Origin: JAHFIW01 sp035495855
GTDB taxonomy: Bacteria; Patescibacteriota; Patescibacteriia; SG8-24
Length of the DNA: 64,000 bases
Direction: 5' to 3'
NCBI GenBank assembly: GCA_035495855.1
Contig: DATJFD010000002.1
Location: forward strand, 1 to 64,000
In this document: positions 51,487 through 59,507 of the stretch, in pieces
Numbering within the stretch: the first letter of the stretch is position 1
How the letters are laid out: every line of letters begins with the position of its first letter
Made by a program: the position numbers and the translations under genes
The notes under the pieces: model-generated
What the model saw: only the letters and a program-made list of their open reading frames with translations
Database searches by the model: none
What the model was told of the DNA's origin: nothing

Positions 51487-52652
51487 GCGCGGAACCCGGC
51501 ATCAAAAGGAACTTCCTCATCGGCGCCGCCGCGGCCGCCGTGCTCGTCATCATGGCGGCGGTCGTGAACCTGCGCCTCCAGGGCCTGCAGATGCCGCTGG
51601 GGGAGCTCGCGAACATGAACGCGCCCGCCTTCGGCACGCCCGACCAGCTCACGAAGCGCGTGATGGACGCGGGAGGCGCGGAGGCCAAGGTGCTGCCCGT
51701 GCTCGCGCAGGCGATGCCCGAGTTCAAGGGCATCAAGGCCTGGATCAACTCCGGCCCGCTCACGCCCGCGGACCTCAAGGGCAAGGTCGTCCTCGTCGAT
51801 TTCTGGACCTACTCCTGCATCAACTGCATCCGTTCGCTGCCGTACGTCACGTCGTGGCACGAGAAGTACAAGGACAAAGGCTTCACGGTCATCGGCGTGC
51901 ACACGCCGGAGTTCGCTTTCGAGAAGATAGAGAGCAACGTGCGCGACGCCGTCGCCCGCAACAAGATCACGTACCCCGTGGCGATGGACAACGACTACGG
52001 CACCTGGAACGCCTACGGGAATCAGTATTGGCCGGCGCATTATCTCTTCGACGTTGACGGCCGGCTGCGGCACGTCCATTTCGGCGAAGGCGAATACGAC
52101 GAGACCGAGCGCGACATCCAGCTGCTGCTCGAAGAGGCCGGCAAGAAGGTCGGCGGCGGCATGACCGAAGTGCCGAGCACCACCGACTTCTCGCGGATCG
52201 GGACGCCGGAGACGTACGTCGGCTATGGCCGCGGGGACCTGTTCGGCAGCCCCGAGGCGCTGAAAAAGGACGAGCCGCAGAACTACGTCGCGCCGCCGGA
52301 CCCGCCGGAAGGGAGCTTCTATCTCTTCGGGACCTGGCGGGTCGAGGAGGAACGCGCCGTGTTCGTCGGCGACACGGGCGGGATCGCGTATCGCTACCAG
52401 GCGTCGAACGCCAACCTCGTGATGGGCGCGCCGGGCGGCAAGGTGCGCGCCGAAGTGACCCTCGACGGCGCGCCGGTTCCTGCCGGGCTGCGCGGCGCGG
52501 ACGTCTTCGAGGTCGATGGCAGGACGTACGTCGACGTCTCGGGCCAGCGCCTCTACAGCCTCATCGACGCGCAGGGCGACTACGACAGCCGCACGCTGCG
52601 CATCAAGTTCCTCGCGCCCCGCGTCGAGGCCTACGCCTTCACGTTCGGCTAG
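51483..52652 (+). CDS. DipZ-like thioredoxin with C-terminal carbohydrate-binding-like domain
   Basis: 389 residues. N-terminal anchor (LIGAAAAAVLVIMAAVV), a ~60-residue linker, then a thioredoxin/TlpA domain with the WTYSCINCIRSLPYV active site (CINC). From about 250 to the end a beta-sandwich follows (TPETYVGYGRGDLFG ... VFVGDTGGIAYRYQA), as in the C-terminus of mycobacterial DipZ. Together with CcdA it rebuilds DipZ from two proteins and would reduce or isomerise exported disulfides. Confidence 0.88.
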   Translation: MSAEPGIKRNFLIGAAAAAVLVIMAAVVNLRLQGLQMPLGELANMNAPAFGTPDQLTKRVMDAGGAEAKVLPVLAQAMPEFKGIKAWINSGPLTPADLKGKVVLVDFWTYSCINCIRSLPYVTSWHEKYKDKGFTVIGVHTPEFAFEKIESNVRDAVARNKITYPVAMDNDYGTWNAYGNQYWPAHYLFDVDGRLRHVHFGEGEYDETERDIQLLLEEAGKKVGGGMTEVPSTTDFSRIGTPETYVGYGRGDLFGSPEALKKDEPQNYVAPPDPPEGSFYLFGTWRVEEERAVFVGDTGGIAYRYQASNANLVMGAPGGKVRAEVTLDGAPVPAGLRGADVFEVDGRTYVDVSGQRLYSLIDAQGDYDSRTLRIKFLAPRVEAYAFTFG

Positions 52653-52665
52653 CCGCGACGAAAAG

Positions 52666-52691
52666 AAAAACGCGGCTTCGGCCGCGTTTTG
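52666..52691. terminator. Bidirectional terminator
   Basis: AAAACGCGGC-TTCG-GCCGCGTTTT. Confidence 0.85.
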
Positions 52692-52705
52692 AGTTTCTCG
52701 CGTCT

Positions 52706-52742
52706 TTGAACCTCGGAGCTCGAAGCTTGGCGCTCGAAGCTC
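52706..52742. repeat. Family A repeat
   Basis: TCGGAGCTCGAAGCTTGGCG / CTCGAAGCTC, right at the 3' end of the following minus-strand gene. Confidence 0.75.
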
Positions 52743-53085
52743 ACCCGCGCAGATCGATCACCTCGACCTTGGCCGGGTCGTACGTGACCTCCGCCAATGT
52801 CGCGAAGAAGTCGAGCGCGGCGGTGATTGCCGTTCGCACGCGTTCCGGAGCGTCGGGGAGCTCGCAGCGCTGGCAGCCGAGGCGGCCGGGCTCCTTCTCC
52901 TCGATGGTCACATGGACCTTGCCGCCGGTGCGCATCGCTTCCGCGATCGCGCCCGCGTAGTCCCGCCAGCGCGGATATTCGGGGTTGAGCGGCGCGCCCG
53001 GCTGTTCGAGCAGCGCCCTGCCGAGTTCGAGCATCCCGAGCTCGACGATGACGTTGTGCCTGCCTTCTTGTCCGTAGAAGAACAT
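52741..53085 (-). CDS. Hypothetical protein with CxxC
   Basis: 114 residues from ATG at 53085 (AAGGA 6 nt upstream). A TTG at 53115 in frame has a stronger GAGGAGG site but only 4 nt spacing, so the start is open. Soluble, with LGCQRCELPD (a CxxC) and VHVTIEEKEPGR. No family recognised. Confidence 0.5.
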   Translation of the reverse strand: MFFYGQEGRHNVIVELGMLELGRALLEQPGAPLNPEYPRWRDYAGAIAEAMRTGGKVHVTIEEKEPGRLGCQRCELPDAPERVRTAITAALDFFATLAEVTYDPAKVEVIDLRG

Positions 53086-53147
53086 CGTCCGTCCTTGTCC
53101 GCATGCAGAAAACAAAAGACCTCCTCATGGTGTACCGCGCCGTTCGA

Positions 53148-53178
53148 AAAAAGAAAAATCCGCCGCGGGGGCGGATCG
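53148..53178 (-). terminator. Terminator of the HAD gene
   Basis: Minus strand GATCCGCC-CCCGC-GGCGGATT then T3CT6. Confidence 0.8.
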
Positions 53179-53196
53179 CAGGGAAGGTGACGGCGC

Positions 53197-53883
53197 TCAT
53201 GGCGCCCGTTCGGCCGGGTCGCACAGGAACTCGGCGACCGTCGTGACGAGGCGCTGGGCGCCGGCGGCCCGGAGCCGCGCGTCGCTCACCGTGCCGCGGA
53301 CGCCGATGGCGTACAGGCCGTTCGTCCGCGCGATCTCCATGTCGGTCTCGCCGTCCCCGCAGAAGAACGCCTTGGCGGCGAACTCGGCGAGGTCCTTGCG
53401 CGCGACCTCCGAGAAGATCTCGAGGTGGCGGCGGCCCTTGGGGACCGCCGTGGAGCCGTACGCGAGCGTGAAGTGCTTCGTGGCGCCGCCGGCATTGAGG
53501 CGCTTCCAGACGCAGGCGTCGGAGGCCGCGCTCGAGAGGAACAGCGTCAGGCCTTTGCGGCGCAGCCGCGCGAGCATGCGCCGCGCGTGCGGGAAGAACC
53601 GGACGTCGAGCTTCAGGAAGGCGGCGTCGAAGTCCTTGCGTACGCGCTCGATCTCCTCGTCCCGGAGCGCGATGCCGTGGGCGGCGAGCACGCCGCGGTA
53701 CTGTTCGCGCATGGGCATGCCGGTCGTCTCGGCGTAATAGCGTTCGGCGTCCGCGCGCGGCACGCCGTAGGGAGCGACCGCGTCGGCGAAAAGGCCGGCG
53801 CAGTACGGGAGCGTGTCGACGAGCGTGCCGTCATTGTCGAAAACGCCGTACTCGAACGAGAGAACGCTGCGGGAATGGCGCAT
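53197..53883 (-). CDS. HAD-superfamily hydrolase
   Basis: 228 residues; ATG at 53883 with AAGGAGG 6 nt upstream. HAD motifs in order: VFDNDGTLVDT (nucleophile Asp), LFLSSAASD (Ser), PKGRRH (Lys) and CGDGETDMEIA (acidic pair). Helical cap between motif I and II, as in beta-phosphoglucomutase/phosphoglycolate phosphatase-like enzymes. A small-molecule phosphatase. Confidence 0.88.
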   Translation of the reverse strand: MRHSRSVLSFEYGVFDNDGTLVDTLPYCAGLFADAVAPYGVPRADAERYYAETTGMPMREQYRGVLAAHGIALRDEEIERVRKDFDAAFLKLDVRFFPHARRMLARLRRKGLTLFLSSAASDACVWKRLNAGGATKHFTLAYGSTAVPKGRRHLEIFSEVARKDLAEFAAKAFFCGDGETDMEIARTNGLYAIGVRGTVSDARLRAAGAQRLVTTVAEFLCDPAERAP

Positions 53884-53961
53884 CGGCGCCTCCTTCGTCG
53901 TCGAAAGAAAAAGGACGAGCCTTGAACTTACCGCGGCCGCGCAGCGAGGTCAAAAAGATCA

Positions 53962-54188
53962 AAGCATGCACCATCGAAGCCGAGATCAGAGATCCTGCGA
54001 GAAATCCGGCCCATCCGTGTCCAGCCGAAGCAGCGTTCTCGAGGCCGGATTTCCATCGTTCATAGAATGCCCGGCGTCGGTCAGAGAACCGCGGGTGGCG
54101 GGGGCAACGGGGACCCCGGCAGCGCGCAGGGCCGGGCCCGAGCACTGACGGGGTGGTTGCCCCCGACAGGACCCGCGGGCCTCATGCA
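53962..54188 (+). repeat. Composite structured repeat, copy 4 (family C)
   Basis: Head CACCATCGAAGCCGAGATCA, stem GAAATCCGGCC/GGCCGGATTTC, then hairpin with outer CCGCGGGT/ACCCGCGG and next GGGGGCAAC/GTTGCCCCC stem. Explains the 343 bp gene-free gap here. Confidence 0.75.
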
Positions 54189-54189
54189 T

Positions 54190-54219
54190 TGAAAAACCGC
54201 CCGGTAAAGGGCGGTTTTC
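54190..54219 (-). terminator. Terminator of the DUF5671 operon
   Basis: Minus strand AACCGCCC-TTTA-CCGGGCGGTT then T4. Confidence 0.85.
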
Positions 54220-54226
54220 CCGATCC

Positions 54227-55120
54227 CTACTGCGCCAGCGCGCAGGTCCCGTTGTCGTCGTAGCAGGCGTAAGGGATCCCCGGCTGGTCCTTCGGCGGGT
54301 TGTACGGCTCCCAGCCCGGCGCCGGGTCCTTGCAGACCTTGGTGCCGCAGCCGAAGCAGTCGACCTTCCCAGAAGCCTTGTCGCGCATCAGCGTGCAGCT
54401 CGATTTCGCGGAAGGAGGCGGGGGAGGCGACTTCTCCGTCGTGCACCGCACCTGCGCCGGATAGCTCTCCATGATGACGCATTGGCCGTCGGGGCAGCCG
54501 GCCGCGAGGCATTCCTTGCCCGCGGGCACGCAGAACGTGCCGTTCTTGTTCGGCAGCTGCGCGCAGGTCTGGCCCGCCTGGCAGGGGTTCGTGAGACCGC
54601 AGGCCTGGGTCGGCATGCGCGGCTCGACCGTCAGCTCGTAGCAGTAGCGCCCCGCCGGATGGTTCCAGTCGCGGTAGCCGGGCGCGACGCCGCCGATCAT
54701 AGGCTTCGTCGGCACCGGCGCGGCCTGCGGGCGGCCGTACTGGTCCGTCTGCTGGGTGACGTCGTCGAAGGTCGCGCAGAGTTCGTACGTGTCGCCGTCC
54801 GTCGTCCGGTATTCGTACGGCGCGCGCGTCGCCGGGTCGACGATCGACGGGACGTAGTTGTCCTGTTTGTTCGCGGCGAGCTCCTCGAGCGACGACGGGA
54901 GATGGCCGTCGCGGTAATACGCGTTGTCGACCGCGTTCGCGATCTGCTGCAGTTCGTTCACGCGTTGCTCGTCGAAGCGGCGCTCGCGTTCCTTGGAAGG
55001 GGAGCCGGCGACGTACAGGCCGACGGCGATGACGGCCGCCACCATGGCGACGACCGCGGCGGTGAACACCTTCAAGCCGGCGCGCCTTTGTCCTTTGTTC
55101 TCTGTTCTTTGTTCTTTCAT
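54227..55120 (-). CDS. Membrane-anchored, cysteine-rich extracytoplasmic protein
   Basis: 297 residues; ATG at 55120, AAGGAAGG 7 nt upstream. The first ~14 residues (KEQRTENKGQRR) are encoded by half of a family B repeat. Then one membrane helix (VFTAAVVAMVAAVIAVGLYVAG), a helix plus YYRDGHLPSSLEEL region like the pseudopilin-derived domain common in CPR, and a cysteine-rich C-terminal half (ACGLTNPCQAGQTC, CLAAGCPDGQC, CFGCGTKVC). Co-transcribed with the DUF5671 gene (1 nt gap). Extracellular binding role inferred. Confidence 0.65.
   Translation of the reverse strand: MKEQRTENKGQRRAGLKVFTAAVVAMVAAVIAVGLYVAGSPSKERERRFDEQRVNELQQIANAVDNAYYRDGHLPSSLEELAANKQDNYVPSIVDPATRAPYEYRTTDGDTYELCATFDDVTQQTDQYGRPQAAPVPTKPMIGGVAPGYRDWNHPAGRYCYELTVEPRMPTQACGLTNPCQAGQTCAQLPNKNGTFCVPAGKECLAAGCPDGQCVIMESYPAQVRCTTEKSPPPPPSAKSSCTLMRDKASGKVDCFGCGTKVCKDPAPGWEPYNPPKDQPGIPYACYDDNGTCALAQ
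55083..55120. repeat. Half of a family B repeat used as coding sequence
   Basis: TTTGTCCTTTGTTCTCTGTT-type words encode the N-terminal tail of the membrane-anchored protein (read on the minus strand). Confidence 0.7.
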
Positions 55121-55121
55121 A

Positions 55122-55757
55122 TCAGCCTTCCTTCTCCTCCTGGCGCAGGTCCCAGAGGTAGTATCCGAAGATCAGGCCGGCGATGAGCAGCACGGTCAGC
55201 ACTTTGAGGGTGAAGCGCAGCGTGAGCTCGCCGCCGAGGAGGTTGAAGAGCAGCGTGATGAGGTCGCCGATGATCACGCCCGCGGTGATGAAGAGCGTGA
55301 TGTACGTCAGCCACTTGCGGATCTTCGAGGCCTTCTTCTCCGAATCCTTGCGGATGGCGCCGGCGACGAGCGACGACAGCCACAGGTACACCGGGAAGGC
55401 GACGATGAGCGACGCGACCGACATGCGCACGGACGAGAGGTCGTATGACGCATACGGCTGGAGCGCGTCGGGGATCCAGCGGTTGATGAAGTGGAACAGC
55501 AGCGTGCCGAAGGCGAACGCGCTGATGTACAGGCAGAGGAAGAGCAGCAGGTACATGAAGGCCTCCCTCGCCGAGAGGTATGGCTTGCGCTTGGGCACGG
55601 GGATGGCGAACGGGACGTCGGCGAAAAGGCCGAGCGCCGCGTTGATCTCGTCGTCCTGCCAGCCCGCCTTGCGCAGCGCCGCCTGGACCTCGGGCTTGGG
55701 GATGCCGCGGGTCAGCGCCTCTTTCACGAACGCATTGATGTCGTAGTGCATATGCAA
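55122..55757 (-). CDS. DUF5671-containing membrane protein
   Basis: 211 residues (start at 55757; ATG 55751 also possible). An N-terminal helical FVKEALTRGIPKPEVQAALRKAGW domain typical of CPR proteins, then about five membrane helices of DUF5671 (AREAFMYLLLFLCLYISAFAFG). DUF5671 is most often seen in Patescibacteria. Followed by the Cys-rich anchored protein. Function unknown. Confidence 0.8.
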   Translation of the reverse strand: MHMHYDINAFVKEALTRGIPKPEVQAALRKAGWQDDEINAALGLFADVPFAIPVPKRKPYLSAREAFMYLLLFLCLYISAFAFGTLLFHFINRWIPDALQPYASYDLSSVRMSVASLIVAFPVYLWLSSLVAGAIRKDSEKKASKIRKWLTYITLFITAGVIIGDLITLLFNLLGGELTLRFTLKVLTVLLIAGLIFGYYLWDLRQEEKEG

Positions 55758-55878
55758 ACACTATAAAGGAAAACCCGGCCCGCCGGAAGCGCGGCGCGAT
55801 ATCCACCGAAGGGTTTGCTTCTTAGACGGTGCGGCGGTAGAACGATATGAAGTTCTTTCAATAGAGAAGGAGGCGAGC

Positions 55879-56499
55879 ATGCGCATGTTCCGCCCCGGCA
55901 TCGCCGCGACCTTGGCCGTCCCCAAAGGCGACGGGCCGCTCATCGGCCGCTTCATGCGGGACGCCGAACCGCTGTTCCGCATCGCGGAATCCGGCTCGTA
56001 CCCGCTGGCGGAAGGGGAGCGCCTCAACGATGCGAACGTCGCGGTCGCCATCGCGTCCGCTACGCTCGCGCCCGCGCACGGCATCATGCCGATCTCTTCC
56101 GCGAACGAGGCCGTGCCGCCGGACTGGAGGTTCGAGCGGCATTACCGCACGTTCCTCTCGCACGCGCTCCGGCAGAACCGACGGGACGCGTTCGACGCCG
56201 CGCACGGCCCGGGCACGCTCGCCGCGCTCGTCGATCCGCTGTGGAAGGACTTCGGCGCCGCGTACGTCGCCGCGCTGCAAAGCACGCACGAGGAGTTCCT
56301 CGGTCAGTTCGACATGGCCATGGCGAGCGACATCGCCTTCGGCCCCCTCGTCGCAGCGACCTATGCCGCCGGCTTCGCCGCCTGCGGCGATGCGCAAGGC
56401 TACGCGGCCATGCGCGGCCTGCTGAAGCTCCTTCCCTGGGCCGTGCCCGTGGGCATGCCCGAAGGCGCGGGCCGCAAGTGGCTCGTGCTGGTCTCCTGA
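55879..56499 (+). CDS. Lineage-specific ~200-residue paralog family, member 3
   Basis: 206 residues; ATG with AAGGAGG 6 nt upstream. DAEPLFRIAESGSYPLAEG at the N-terminus and LLKLLPWAVPVGMPEG...KWLVLVS at the C-terminus align with member 2 (14851). Helical, soluble, no known family. Followed 40 nt later by member 4. Confidence 0.75.
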   Translation: MRMFRPGIAATLAVPKGDGPLIGRFMRDAEPLFRIAESGSYPLAEGERLNDANVAVAIASATLAPAHGIMPISSANEAVPPDWRFERHYRTFLSHALRQNRRDAFDAAHGPGTLAALVDPLWKDFGAAYVAALQSTHEEFLGQFDMAMASDIAFGPLVAATYAAGFAACGDAQGYAAMRGLLKLLPWAVPVGMPEGAGRKWLVLVS

Positions 56500-56539
56500 A
56501 ACCCGAACCGTCCCGAAGACGAAGAATAGGAGGTCTGTC

Positions 56540-57181
56540 ATGTTCAGTGACAGGTCGACGCTCCATCATTTCCTTCTGGAACGCGGCAAAGGTGAACGAG
56601 GCCGCGTCCGCGCCGACCTGGCGCTTCTCGAACCGTTCTTCCGCAAGGCGGACGCTGCCGAGTACGACGTCTCGCACGCATCCCGCGTCGAGCCGCAGAA
56701 GGCCGCCGAGGCCATCGCCGAAGCGACGGGCGCGGACATCGAACGCGTCGACTTCCTGTCGCTGCGTACCGGTCCTTCGCCGCTCCGGGGAGATGCCGCC
56801 GTCGCCTTCTGGGAATCGCAGGTGCGCGAGCTCTCCGCCGACGTGAAGAGCCTGCTCTGGCGGCGCAACACCGGCGCCATGGAGGAAGGGTTCGGGGGCG
56901 AGAAGAACGTCCTCGAGTTCCACGACCTCATCTGGCAGACGATCGGCGAGCCGCTCTGGCACAGCTTCGAACAGAACCGCTGGGAATCCACCGGCCACAA
57001 GCTGCGGCTCATCGTTCGCGCCAACCTGCTCGAGGCCGTGAAGCAGTTCTCCGCCTTCATGCTCCTCGGCGCCGAGGAACGGCTCGTCTCGCTCCGTCCG
57101 CTCATGCGGCTCATGGCCGAGGCCATGCCCATTGGCGCGCGTAACGGCAACGACGCCGTCTGGGCGTGCATCACCGCGTAG
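56540..57181 (+). CDS. Lineage-specific ~200-residue paralog family, member 4
   Basis: 213 residues; ATG with AGGAGG 6 nt upstream. ADLALLEPFFRKADAAEYDV and LRPLMRLMAEAMPIGARNG...AVWACI carry the same two blocks as the other members; the middle has diverged most. Tandem with member 3, so recent duplication is likely. Function unknown. Confidence 0.75.
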   Translation: MFSDRSTLHHFLLERGKGERGRVRADLALLEPFFRKADAAEYDVSHASRVEPQKAAEAIAEATGADIERVDFLSLRTGPSPLRGDAAVAFWESQVRELSADVKSLLWRRNTGAMEEGFGGEKNVLEFHDLIWQTIGEPLWHSFEQNRWESTGHKLRLIVRANLLEAVKQFSAFMLLGAEERLVSLRPLMRLMAEAMPIGARNGNDAVWACITA

Positions 57182-57243
57182 TTCGTTCCTCAGAAGCCCC
57201 TCGTCGCGAGGGGCTTTTTCTTTGCGCGGCGGCGCCTCGTCTC

Positions 57244-57252
57244 TGCTATACT
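57244..57252 (+). promoter_or_regulatory. Extended -10, leaderless-type
   Basis: TGC-TATACT ends 8 nt before the ATG at 57261. Confidence 0.75.
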
Positions 57253-57260
57253 GCATTTTT

Positions 57261-58766
57261 ATGGAGACATCATCACCGTGGTCCGGCGGCGCGCCCGCCG
57301 GTCCCGCATTCCCTGCGCTCGAAGGCGTCGTCCGCGCCGACGTCGCCGTCGTCGGCGGCGGCATCACCGGTATCACCGCCGCGTACCTGCTCGCCAAGGC
57401 CGGCAAGAAGGTCGTGCTCGTCGAGAAGGACAAGCTGCTCTCGGGCGAGACCGGCTTTACCACCGCCTTCCTGACGTACGTGCCGGACGTGCGTCTCACG
57501 AAGATGCGCGCAGCCTTCGGCGACGACGCCGCCAAGCGCGTCTGTCTCGCGGGAGCTGAAGCGATCGACGCCATCGAGCGCATCGCCCGCGAAGAGGGGA
57601 TCGAGTGCGGCTTCCGCCGCTGCGACGCGACGATCTACGCGACCGACGCGGCCGGACTCCGCGTCCTCGCCGAAGAACGCGACGTCGCCGTCGGCTGGGG
57701 CCTCCCCATGGCGCTCCACGAAGGCGCGTTCGCCGTGCCGGCAGCGGGCCGCCTCGTCGTGCCTGGACAGGCGAAGTTCGACCCACGCAAATTCCTCCTC
57801 GGCCTGGCGGAGAAGGCCGTTGCCCGCGGCGCGGTCATCCACGAGGACGCTCCGGTCACCGGCTTCGAAGGAAAGGGGACCGTCGTGACGCGCGGCGGCC
57901 GCATCGAGGCGGACGAGGTCATCGTCGCCACGCATTCGCCGATCGACGATCCGATGGAGATCCCCACGCGCCTGTTGACCTTCCAGACCTATGTCATTGA
58001 GGCGCTGTTGCCGAAGGGCGTGCTGCCTGAAGGCATCTATTGGGACACCGCCGTGCCGTATCATTTTTTCCGGGTCGATGCGGGCGCTGACCGCGATCGC
58101 GTACTGTTCGGCGGCGAGGACCGCGAGGCCGGCACCGAGACCGACGCAGCGCCGCATCACGAGGCGCTGAAGGGCGAGCTCGCGCGGCTCCTGCCCGGCG
58201 TCGCCGTCGAGCACGTCCGCGCCTGGGGAGGGCAGATCATGCACAGCTGCGACGGACTGCCGTACGTCGGACGTTCGAAGAAGAACATGCGGCATCTCGT
58301 CGCCAGCGGCTACGGCGGCAACGGCATGACCTTCGGCACCATCGCCGCCGGCGTCATGACGGACCTCGTGCTCGGCCGCGAGAACGCGATGGCCGCCATC
58401 CTTTCTCCCTCGCGCCGCGACCCTCTCGGCCCGACCGTCGGACGTTTCATCAAGATGCTCGAAAAATATTTCGGCGGGTTCCTGCGCGGCGCGCTGCCGT
58501 CGGAGGTCGCGGCGATCCCCGCGGGTTCGGGCGACGTCATTCGTCTCCGTGGCCGCCGCGTCGCCGTGCACAGGACGAAGGAGGGGAAGGTGATGGCCGT
58601 TTCGCCCGTCTGCACGCACCTCGGCTGTACCGTGCGCTGGAACCAGGCGAGGACGAGCTGGGATTGCCCGTGCCACGGGAGCCGCTTCGACGTCGACGGC
58701 AAAGTGCTGAACGGTCCGGCCACGGAACCGCTCGCGTCCGTCCCGATCGACGGCGCGAAGAAGTGA
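57261..58766 (+). CDS. FAD-dependent oxidoreductase fused to a Rieske [2Fe-2S] domain
   Basis: 501 residues. N-terminal DadA/glycine-oxidase-type FAD domain: VAVVGGGITGITAAYLLAKAG, VVLVEKDKL, and a late RHLVASGYGGNGMTFG. The last ~100 residues are a Rieske domain with CTHLGC and CPCHGSRF, 17 residues apart (Cys-His / Cys-His ligands). Such fusions occur in many bacteria; the substrate is unknown. It needs an Fe-S cluster, which IscU could supply. Confidence 0.88.
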   Translation: METSSPWSGGAPAGPAFPALEGVVRADVAVVGGGITGITAAYLLAKAGKKVVLVEKDKLLSGETGFTTAFLTYVPDVRLTKMRAAFGDDAAKRVCLAGAEAIDAIERIAREEGIECGFRRCDATIYATDAAGLRVLAEERDVAVGWGLPMALHEGAFAVPAAGRLVVPGQAKFDPRKFLLGLAEKAVARGAVIHEDAPVTGFEGKGTVVTRGGRIEADEVIVATHSPIDDPMEIPTRLLTFQTYVIEALLPKGVLPEGIYWDTAVPYHFFRVDAGADRDRVLFGGEDREAGTETDAAPHHEALKGELARLLPGVAVEHVRAWGGQIMHSCDGLPYVGRSKKNMRHLVASGYGGNGMTFGTIAAGVMTDLVLGRENAMAAILSPSRRDPLGPTVGRFIKMLEKYFGGFLRGALPSEVAAIPAGSGDVIRLRGRRVAVHRTKEGKVMAVSPVCTHLGCTVRWNQARTSWDCPCHGSRFDVDGKVLNGPATEPLASVPIDGAKK

Positions 58767-58776
58767 ACGATGAAAA

Positions 58777-58808
58777 AAGCGCTTCGCATCGCGAAACGCT
58801 TTTTTTGT
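58777..58808 (+). terminator. Terminator
   Basis: AAAAAGCG(C)TTCGC-ATC-GCGAAACGCTTTTTT with T7. Confidence 0.8.
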
Positions 58809-58858
58809 CGGGGCGACACGCGGGAAACCTGCGGCCCCTCGGTCCAGGACCGAGCGCA
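58809..58858 (-). pseudogene. Degenerate 3' fragment of tRNA-Pro
   Basis: About 50 bp align with the 3' two thirds of the tRNA-Pro copies (CGGGGCGACA, CCTGCGGCC, CTCGGTCC, GACCGAGCGCA on the plus strand). The T-loop and anticodon loop are altered and the 5' part is missing. Confidence 0.55.
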
Positions 58859-58877
58859 GCCGGCGGTCTTTTAACGG

Positions 58878-59411
58878 TCACTTTTTCCCGAACATCCTTT
58901 TCCACCAGGGCAACTTCGGCGGCGGCACGGGCTGCTTTTCCCTGCCGATGCCGACCTTGCGGTCGGCCGCGGTCCGCCGTTCCTCCGGCACGCCGCTCCT
59001 GATGTCGCGGATCCTGCGGCGCACCGCTTCCCGTTCCTGCCCGAGCGCATCGAGCCGCGCCGACTCGTTCCGCAGCGCGGCATCGGACAAGGTTCCCGAC
59101 CCGATGTTCATCCTGATGGCGTCGGCGATCTCGTCGATCTCTTCCACGTCGGCGGAAAGGCTCTCGATCTCCTGGAGGTCCTCTTCGGACAGATCGAAGT
59201 TCCGCGTCGCCTCGATGGCCGCGCGGGCCTCCGCGATGCGTTTGATCCGCTCGCGATGCTCGGCCTCGGCCGAAGCGTCCTTTTCCTCGGCGGAAAGCGA
59301 GGGGCGGCCGTCGGGTCGCTCCGGCGCGTCCGGCATCATTTCCTGTCCCGCGTCCCGCGGACCCTCCGGTCCGGGGGCGCCTTCTCGTTCGCGCATGGTC
59401 GTATCGTTCAT
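58878..59411 (-). CDS. Coiled-coil hydrophilic protein with basic tail
   Basis: 177 residues; ATG at 59411 (others nearby are possible). Acidic and disordered first half (EGPRDAGQEMMPDAPERPDG), coiled coil at about 70-150 (AEHRERIKRIAEARAAIEATR ...), and a C-terminal PWWKRMFGKK that could lie on a membrane. No family recognised. Confidence 0.55.
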   Translation of the reverse strand: MNDTTMREREGAPGPEGPRDAGQEMMPDAPERPDGRPSLSAEEKDASAEAEHRERIKRIAEARAAIEATRNFDLSEEDLQEIESLSADVEEIDEIADAIRMNIGSGTLSDAALRNESARLDALGQEREAVRRRIRDIRSGVPEERRTAADRKVGIGREKQPVPPPKLPWWKRMFGKK

Positions 59412-59473
59412 TGGCCCATGATGCATCTGTAGCAGAAATTTCGGCCGCCCACTACTTCTCCGCGGACCCCCGT

Positions 59474-59507
59474 ACATAAAATTCCCCACCGGGTGAGGAA
59501 TTTTTTC
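59474..59507. terminator. Hairpin terminator next to the split tRNA
   Basis: AAATTCCCCACC-GGGTGAGGAATTT with T6. Confidence 0.7.
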
